DNA of 64,000 nucleotides, from assembly GCF_045999315.1 (NCBI RefSeq), contig NZ_CP174607.1:3720001-3784000 (forward strand). Reading direction: 5' to 3'. The stretch comes from Peredibacter sp045999315 (GTDB lineage: Bacteria > Bdellovibrionota > Bacteriovoracia > Bacteriovoracales > Bacteriovoracaceae). Under the pieces are notes generated by a model. That model saw only the letters and a program-made list of their open reading frames with translations. It had not been told where the DNA came from and ran no database searches. The position numbers and the translations under genes are program-made. The stretch's first letter is position 1, and each line of letters opens with the position of its first letter. Below, one piece after another: positions 61,241 to 64,000 of this stretch.

Positions 61241-62095
61241 ATGGATCGATTATTGTTGCTCATTTCATTCGTTTTTCTGGTTAACGTTCATGCTGTTGCC
61301 GAAGACAAGGATGTCCTGACTCGCTTTTTTAGAATTTTACCCGAAAGTCAGTCTCACACCTTCTATGGTTCTGCTCGTGACCGCTACTTTAAACCTGACT
61401 CCATCAAGGTGTTCGTCTGGAACATCAAAAAAGGTCTGGAAGCAAATTGGGAACCGGAATTCAAAAAATTTGCTGAGAACCGAGACCTCATTCTTCTTCA
61501 AGAGGCCTATCGTACACAGCTTTTCAACAATACCACTGCTTCGTTTGATGGAATTCGCTGGGACATGGGAATCGGGTTTCTTTATCGCATGTATAACAAC
61601 CAAGCGACTGGAACCATGATTGGATCAAACGTTGATCCGACTGAGGTCATCGTGAAGCATTCGGTTGATGATGAACCTGTGACAGGAACTCCTAAATCAA
61701 TTACCTTCGCCAAATATCCCATTGAGGGTCAACAGGACGAGCTTCTGGTGATCTCTGTTCATGGAATTAATCTTACTAGTCACGCGACCTTTGTGAGACA
61801 TATGAATCAGGCCCAGGCAGTAATTGATCAACATACCGGACCGATTCTTTTTGCAGGTGATTTCAATACTCGCACTCAAATGCGCACGAAGTATCTGATG
61901 AACATGATTCAAAAGAACGGCTTCAAGACAGTGACTTTTAAAAATGGTCACCTTCGTATGAGATTTAAATTCACTAAGAACTATCTCGATCATGCTTTTG
62001 TTCGTGGTCTTTCAGTGAGCAATGCTGAAGTCATCGGACAGGCCTACGGCAGCGATCACAAACCATTGTTCCTCGAAATGTCAGTTGACCAATAG
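61241..62095 (+). CDS. Exported endonuclease/exonuclease/phosphatase (EEP) family protein
   Basis: A 284-residue protein with a signal peptide (MDRLLLLISFVFLVNVHA). EEP active-site elements: FVWNIKKGLEANW (Asn), DLILLQEAYRTQ (metal-binding Glu), SVHGINLTSHATF, FAGDFNTRTQMRTKYL (Asp, Asn), NYLDHAFVRGL and GSDHKPLFLE (catalytic Asp-His). It could be a secreted DNase, RNase or phospholipase C/sphingomyelinase-like enzyme. In a predator it may digest prey nucleic acid (inference). Complete. Confidence 0.85.
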   Translation: MDRLLLLISFVFLVNVHAVAEDKDVLTRFFRILPESQSHTFYGSARDRYFKPDSIKVFVWNIKKGLEANWEPEFKKFAENRDLILLQEAYRTQLFNNTTASFDGIRWDMGIGFLYRMYNNQATGTMIGSNVDPTEVIVKHSVDDEPVTGTPKSITFAKYPIEGQQDELLVISVHGINLTSHATFVRHMNQAQAVIDQHTGPILFAGDFNTRTQMRTKYLMNMIQKNGFKTVTFKNGHLRMRFKFTKNYLDHAFVRGLSVSNAEVIGQAYGSDHKPLFLEMSVDQ

Positions 62096-62208
62096 GTCCA
62101 CGTCTCGGCACTCACTTTGCAATTTCCATTCATGACGATTTGCTCCTGCTTATACAAGCGGGAGTAAGTCCATTTTTTCCCCACCCTGGGGTAGAACAGG
62201 AGCAAAAT

Positions 62209-62964
62209 GTGAGTGATTCTCTGCAAAGACCTTTTGCCATTGTGACCGGCATCTCCAGTAAACTTGGAATGGAAATGGCACGGCAATTTGCTTCACACGG
62301 CTATGACTTACTCATTACATCATCCAGTAATGGTATCGCCCATGCGGAAGATGAACTTCGAACTTTTGGAGTTGAAGTCATTGGAATGGAATCTCAATTA
62401 GACACTTATCGAAGCACCGAAAAACTTTATGAGGCCATTCGATCATTTGATCGACCCGTTGATGCCTTGGTGATCACTTGTACTGATGGTGTGAGTGGAG
62501 ACTTTACTGAAACCGCCATTAAGCGCGAGATTCAACTCATCAATCACAACATTATTTCTACCATTCATCTCATAAAACTAGTTCTAAGAGATATGATGAG
62601 TGCGAGCAATGGAAAAATTCTCATCGCTTCTCCATTCCCGACATCGAGTTCTGCGCCTCTTGAGGCCATTTATGGTTCGAGCATGGCCTTTCTTAATTCA
62701 TTTGCAGAGTCCATCCAGCATACGGCCCGCACTCACGGCATTACCATCACCACTATGATTCCGGTGTTCGGAGAAGAAAATCAATTCGAAGACGATATCG
62801 TCGCTCAAGCTCGGGAGGGCTATGAGGCGATTCTAAGTGGGCGAAGTAAGGTGTTCGAAGCTAGTCTCAAAACCAAGCTTCAAAGCTGGGCAAATCAAAT
62901 CATTCCGGATAAGATTAAAACGGAGATTCAACGCCGCGTTAACGAGGCCAATTCCAGACAGTAA
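62209..62964 (+). CDS. SDR-family protein lacking the catalytic lysine
   Basis: The GTG at 62209 has AGGAG 6 bases upstream and gives 251 residues. Short-chain dehydrogenase/reductase fold: cofactor loop VTGISSKLGMEMARQF (TGxxxxLG), VITCTDGVSGDF in place of NNAG, and SPFPTSSSAPLEAIYGSSMA. The active-site Tyr155 is present, but the YxxxK Lys is Met159 (codon ATG), so ordinary oxidoreductase catalysis is doubtful. It may be a binding, regulatory or altered enzyme. It precedes the partial MFS gene by 121 bp. Confidence 0.8.
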   Translation: MSDSLQRPFAIVTGISSKLGMEMARQFASHGYDLLITSSSNGIAHAEDELRTFGVEVIGMESQLDTYRSTEKLYEAIRSFDRPVDALVITCTDGVSGDFTETAIKREIQLINHNIISTIHLIKLVLRDMMSASNGKILIASPFPTSSSAPLEAIYGSSMAFLNSFAESIQHTARTHGITITTMIPVFGEENQFEDDIVAQAREGYEAILSGRSKVFEASLKTKLQSWANQIIPDKIKTEIQRRVNEANSRQ

Positions 62965-63085
62965 AAACTTCACAATTTTGCATCGAGTAAATTAAAAGGG
63001 TTTAAAAATATAAACCTCTGTTTGACTTATCAAACTCCCCTCTGGTAAAAGTCATTTCCAATAACAAAAAATCTTTTAATTTAAG

Positions 63086-64000
63086 ATGTTTCAACTACCT
63101 TTTGGCCTTAAAAAATTAGTTCTCAATTTGAACCTTCTGACTTTCGGGGCCAATCAACTTCTCTTGTTTTCTTTGTTCCCCATTTTGGCCATAAAACTTG
63201 GTCTTTCGATTTCAATTATTGCGCTCGCTTTTTCTTTTGGAACCTTGATCTTTTTGTGGGGCTCACCTTATTGGTCAAACCGCGCTGATTTAGAAAATCC
63301 TCAAAAAATTCTCTTCATCAATGTGACAGGACTTTTTGTTTCTCTGATTTTTGCTTCTCTCATCTTCATTCTTGAGAAATCTTTCACCATGGTAACTGCC
63401 ATGATGATTCTTCTCATGGGAAGAATTTCTTACGGTGCCCTCGCTTCGGGAATTCCTGCCATCTCACAAAGCATTCGTCTCTCGTGGGGCCAGGAAATGA
63501 TGAAGAGCATGTTCTCTCATTCCGCATTTCTAAATATCGGCCGCACACTCGGACCGTGTCTTCTTCTACTTCCTTTCAGTGCCGAATCCATCATTCATGG
63601 ACTCACTATTTGGGGAGGAGTTTTGTGGTTCTTAAATCTTCTGCTGATGATGCAAGAGCAGGAAGCAAACAACATTAAGGCCAAAAAGAATCGTCCTTCT
63701 CCATTCGCGGTCTCTAAAAAGCTCGTTCTTCCTATTGCCCTTACTATGAGCTTTGGTCTCTACACGGGAATGCTTCACTCAAGCCTCGGCGAAAAGATCA
63801 GTCTTGATTTGGCCTTAAATCCAGAAGCGGCCAGTACCTTTATGGCAAAGCTTCTCTTGAGTGGCACTATCATCATGTCTATCGTTCAGGTCGTGGGCGG
63901 GACACTTTTTAAAAACAATTGGCGCATTCCCCTTTCAGTCGGGATTATGGCCATGACCTCTGGTGCTCTACTCATCGCTTTTGTTTCAAATGAAATGAGC
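63086..64000 (+). CDS. MFS transporter, 3' end cut by window edge
   Basis: Open from ATG 63086 to the window end (305 codons, no stop). Hydrophobic helices include VLNLNLLTFGANQLLLFSLF, IIALAFSFGTLIFLWGSPYW (with SNRADLENPQKI as the cytoplasmic loop 2-3), LFVSLIFASLIFIL, MVTAMMILLMGRISYGALAS, HSAFLNIGRTLGPCLLLLPF and others, about eight helices seen so far. The loop 2-3 motif is a degenerate GxxxDRxGxR, so the substrate is unknown. The C-terminal half is missing. Confidence 0.8.
   Translation, partial: MFQLPFGLKKLVLNLNLLTFGANQLLLFSLFPILAIKLGLSISIIALAFSFGTLIFLWGSPYWSNRADLENPQKILFINVTGLFVSLIFASLIFILEKSFTMVTAMMILLMGRISYGALASGIPAISQSIRLSWGQEMMKSMFSHSAFLNIGRTLGPCLLLLPFSAESIIHGLTIWGGVLWFLNLLLMMQEQEANNIKAKKNRPSPFAVSKKLVLPIALTMSFGLYTGMLHSSLGEKISLDLALNPEAASTFMAKLLLSGTIIMSIVQVVGGTLFKNNWRIPLSVGIMAMTSGALLIAFVSNEMS

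Noticed and set aside
1..64000. CRISPR array, IS element or prophage
   Set aside because: No regularly spaced repeats, transposase, integrase or phage structural module was seen in any frame; the tail-fibre-like protein at 1-1831 is not accompanied by phage genes here.

Overview
This 64 kb window is a gene-dense bacterial chromosome segment of moderate G+C with no phage block, insertion sequence, rRNA operon or CRISPR array. The best guess at the organism is a predatory or predator-related member of the Bdellovibrionota, probably the Bacteriovorax/Peredibacter group. This is an inference from several things: many small exported proteins of unknown family, an exported protein with phage-tail-fibre-like GIGTT and GQALTTDGSGNLSW repeats, a eukaryote-type isoleucyl-tRNA synthetase, a DUF6178-like protein, a lone CpaF ATPase, and frequent convergent pairs with overlapping or abutting stops. 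No 16S gene is present to settle it.

Layout. 1-3.7 kb: an exported tail-fibre-like protein (3' end outside the window), a CpaF/TadA-type secretion ATPase and an unknown partner. 3.8-12 kb: unknown genes, a DUF6178-like protein, a HAD phosphatase, a small basic protein behind a long leader, then maf and a FecR-domain exported protein. 12-24.3 kb: ileS (type 2), a beta-helix surface protein, an outer-membrane protein, one copy of a paralogous exported/TM protein, a three-gene type III polyketide synthase / membrane protein / methyltransferase operon, rpsU and rarA. 24.5-36.5 kb: an orphan LanC-like protein, a sensor kinase, the E2 and E3 subunits of a 2-oxoacid dehydrogenase, a DEDDh exonuclease, a KamA-family radical SAM enzyme, and a degenerate receiver/HD-GYP protein. 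36.6 kb: tRNA-Gly(GCC).

36.9-42.8 kb is the most unusual block. It is a tight five-gene operon of four exported proteins, several with long coiled coils. The fourth protein has a pretoxin-like hydrophobic segment and a small C-terminal toxin-like domain, and it overlaps a fifth, cytoplasmic, immunity-like gene. I read it as a polymorphic-toxin-type system with three dedicated exported partners. A periplasmic ankyrin protein converges on it.

43.6-50.3 kb: two convergent LysR regulators. One is divergent from a CNNM/ZIP/OMPLA operon that begins with two small ORFs of 34 and 46 codons. A GAF-PAS histidine kinase and its receiver protein follow. 50.5-64 kb: an exported alkylsulfatase, a 1192-residue GLUG-repeat lipoprotein, an EF-hand lipoprotein with a strange Pro/Arg then Trp/Arg tail, a small metzincin-like protein, the second paralog of the 18 kb exported/TM protein, a Bcr/CflA drug exporter, an FMN reductase, an exported EEP nuclease/phosphatase, an SDR lacking its catalytic Lys, and a partial MFS transporter.

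How the genes work together: core functions (ileS, rpsU, rarA, maf, E2/E3, tRNA-Gly) are interleaved with an envelope and secretion repertoire. Starts were chosen by Shine-Dalgarno spacing and signal-peptide position. Family calls come from recognised motifs only; no database search was possible.
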